DNA from: Neoarius graeffei
Lineage: Eukaryota > Chordata > Actinopteri > Siluriformes > Ariidae
DNA: 64,000 nt
Assembly (NCBI RefSeq): GCF_027579695.1
Contig: NC_083596.1
Coordinates: 18,179,255-18,243,254 of the forward strand
Direction of reading: 5' to 3'
A program made the position numbers and the translations under genes. This document shows positions 62,706-64,000 of this stretch, piece after piece. How positions within the stretch are numbered: the stretch's first letter is position 1; each line of letters starts with the position of its first letter. The notes under the pieces were generated by a model. It worked only from the letters and a program-made list of their open reading frames with translations, had not been told where the DNA came from and did no database searches.

Positions 62706-63058
62706 ACACACGGACTGGCCATCGGGAGTAGCGGGAGTTTTCCCGGTGGGCCGGTGGTTCAGTGTGGGCCGGCGGAGAAAAAAAAAAAAAAAAAAAAAAA
62801 ACAGTTGCGCGCTGGCCTTTAATATGATAAGCAATGTTAACAGTTTCTTTAACAAACTGTTAACATTGCTTATTACAGTTGTGCGCTGGCCTTTAATATG
62901 ATAAGCAATGTTAACAGTTTGTTAAAGAAACTGTTAACATTGGTTATCATATTAAAGGCCAGCGCGCAACTGTTTTGTTTTTTTTCTCCGCCGGCCCACA
63001 CTGAACCACCGGCCCACCGGGAAAACTCCCGCTACTCCCAATGGCCAGTCCGTGTGTG
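62706..63058. mobile_element. Palindromic MITE with double inner hairpin
   Basis: The outer arms of about 110 bp (ACACGGACTGGCCATCGGGA.. and its inverse at the right) enclose two tandem hairpins built from GCAATGTTAACAGTTT and its complement, with GGCCTTTAATATGATAA at each junction. Confidence 0.75.
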
Positions 63059-63305
63059 GTTCCGCCATCATTTACAAATCGTAAGAAACACAGTTTAATA
63101 CGAAAAATACTGAAAACTTGAAATGAAAAATCAGAATATTTCATCGCTTCCGCCATTTTGGCCCGCACTGAATCTTGTAACATGCGGACTGAATAAATCG
63201 CGAATTCTGATTGGTCAAAAATTGCCAAACACCCTGCGTTGTAGTTTCCTCTTTCTTGGTGGGAGAACCGCATTTTTTTTTGCTGACTCACTCTTCTGGA
63301 TCAAG

Positions 63306-63377
63306 ATGAATCCCAACAAACGCCCCAAATTGAATATTACAAAAATTGATTCGTTTTTCCACAAAAAGACAGAAAAG
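63306..63377 (+). pseudogene. Transposon-type first coding exon (hAT/zinc-finger-like)
   Basis: MNPNKRPKLNITKIDSFFHK and KTEK, then AAG|GTATGT. Short KR-rich starts with I-x-S/F-F-x-KK are common in fish hAT and MYM-finger transposon proteins. Beyond the donor no exon was found within the window. Confidence 0.4.
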
Positions 63378-64000
63378 GTATGTGTGATACATTGATTAAC
63401 AAGGGGGTTTCATGGGGGTATGGTAAAATAGAATACTGTTGTTTTTTTTTTATTAAATACTGTAACTAGATCAAAAGATTATATACAATTCATTGTTGTT
63501 TATTTTCTTTTCACTTTTGTTACCAAATCAAACACCATACATACATCTGATACATTCAGGAGTGAAACTGAAAAAAATACAAAGTAAAAATATGCAATAT
63601 TTCTGATCAAAAATTACACGCCATTTCACCCTGAAAATGTCCTAGAATGCAGGAAATGAAGTCTAAATTTCAAAAATTTTCTGGGGGGGCATGCCCCCAC
63701 ACCCCCCTAGAGGGACTTCGCGCCTGCGGCGCTCGTCTTCGCACCTGCGGCGCTCATCAGGATTATATAAAATATTATTTTTGACTGGTAATTTTCTTTT
63801 TCTGCCTAATACCCTACCTCATGAAGCTGGTTAAGATAATGCCAAGTGTGCAAAGCATCAAGGTAAACGCTGGCTACTTTGAAGACTCTAAAATAGGAAA
63901 CATTTAACACTTTCCCACGTTATTTCACAGTTCCGATGTCTTCAGCATTGTTCTACAGTGTAGGAAAGTCAAGATACAGAAAAACCTATGAATGAGCAGC
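63378..64000. other. No gene recognised
   Basis: AT-rich, with a short duplicated GC-rich word (CGCCTGCGGCGCTC / CACCTGCGGCGCTC) at about 63,721-63,757. Confidence 0.45.

Overview
The window is vertebrate nuclear DNA from a teleost fish. It is AT-rich, has spliced genes with long introns, and is dense in fish-type repeats: Tc1/mariner, hAT, Kolobok-like TTAA elements, ISL2EU-like THAP elements, piggyBac-like and Harbinger-like MITEs, tRNA-derived SINEs and an L2-type LINE. The species cannot be read from the sequence.

Two host genes are recognised and they converge. On the + strand, the 3' end of cit (citron Rho-interacting kinase) is present as an arginine/serine/proline-rich exon at 731-1055 and a 24-nt terminal exon at 5419-5442 that ends in the PDZ ligand QSSV. 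Its last intron (1056-5418) holds a Tc1 element, two hAT elements with perfect 8-bp target duplications, and an older palindromic repeat. On the - strand, the whole coding region of mtmr4 (myotubularin-related phosphatase with a C-terminal FYVE domain) runs from an ATG at 46707 to a stop at 9722. I could trace 18 coding exons with matching splice phases throughout, giving 1013 codons. The order is PH-GRAM, phosphatase with the CSDGWDRT active site, a long variable linker, a coiled-coil segment and FYVE. One intron uses a GC donor, the start codon sits alone at the end of its exon, and the FYVE basic motif reads RKQQCR where RKHHCR is usual.

The mtmr4 introns are packed with mobile DNA. 9.9-17.7 kb holds a four-level nest (TTAA element > two ISL2EU-like elements > an intact Tc1 and a palindromic MITE). 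21.5-25.1 kb holds a SINE, Harbinger-like MITEs and a Charlie-type hAT copy that itself carries three later insertions. 26.7-34.8 kb holds three TTAA/THAP elements and a SINE. 36.4-41.0 kb is a nearly complete L2-clade LINE between coding exons 6 and 7.

Upstream of mtmr4 (46.9-64 kb) there is no recognised host gene, only more transposons: an ISL2EU-like element with relics of both of its genes, a decayed Tc1, a second copy of the TTAA/THAP element, a second copy of the Charlie-type hAT and several palindromic MITEs. A few open, splice-flanked exons at 51.5-52.0 kb on the - strand may belong to an unrecognised gene. I found no rRNA or tRNA gene, CRISPR array or bacterial-type operon, and no clearly new biological system. 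The most informative items are the mtmr4 peculiarities, a candidate 27-nt microexon inside its FYVE domain, and the repeat copies that act as each other's empty sites.
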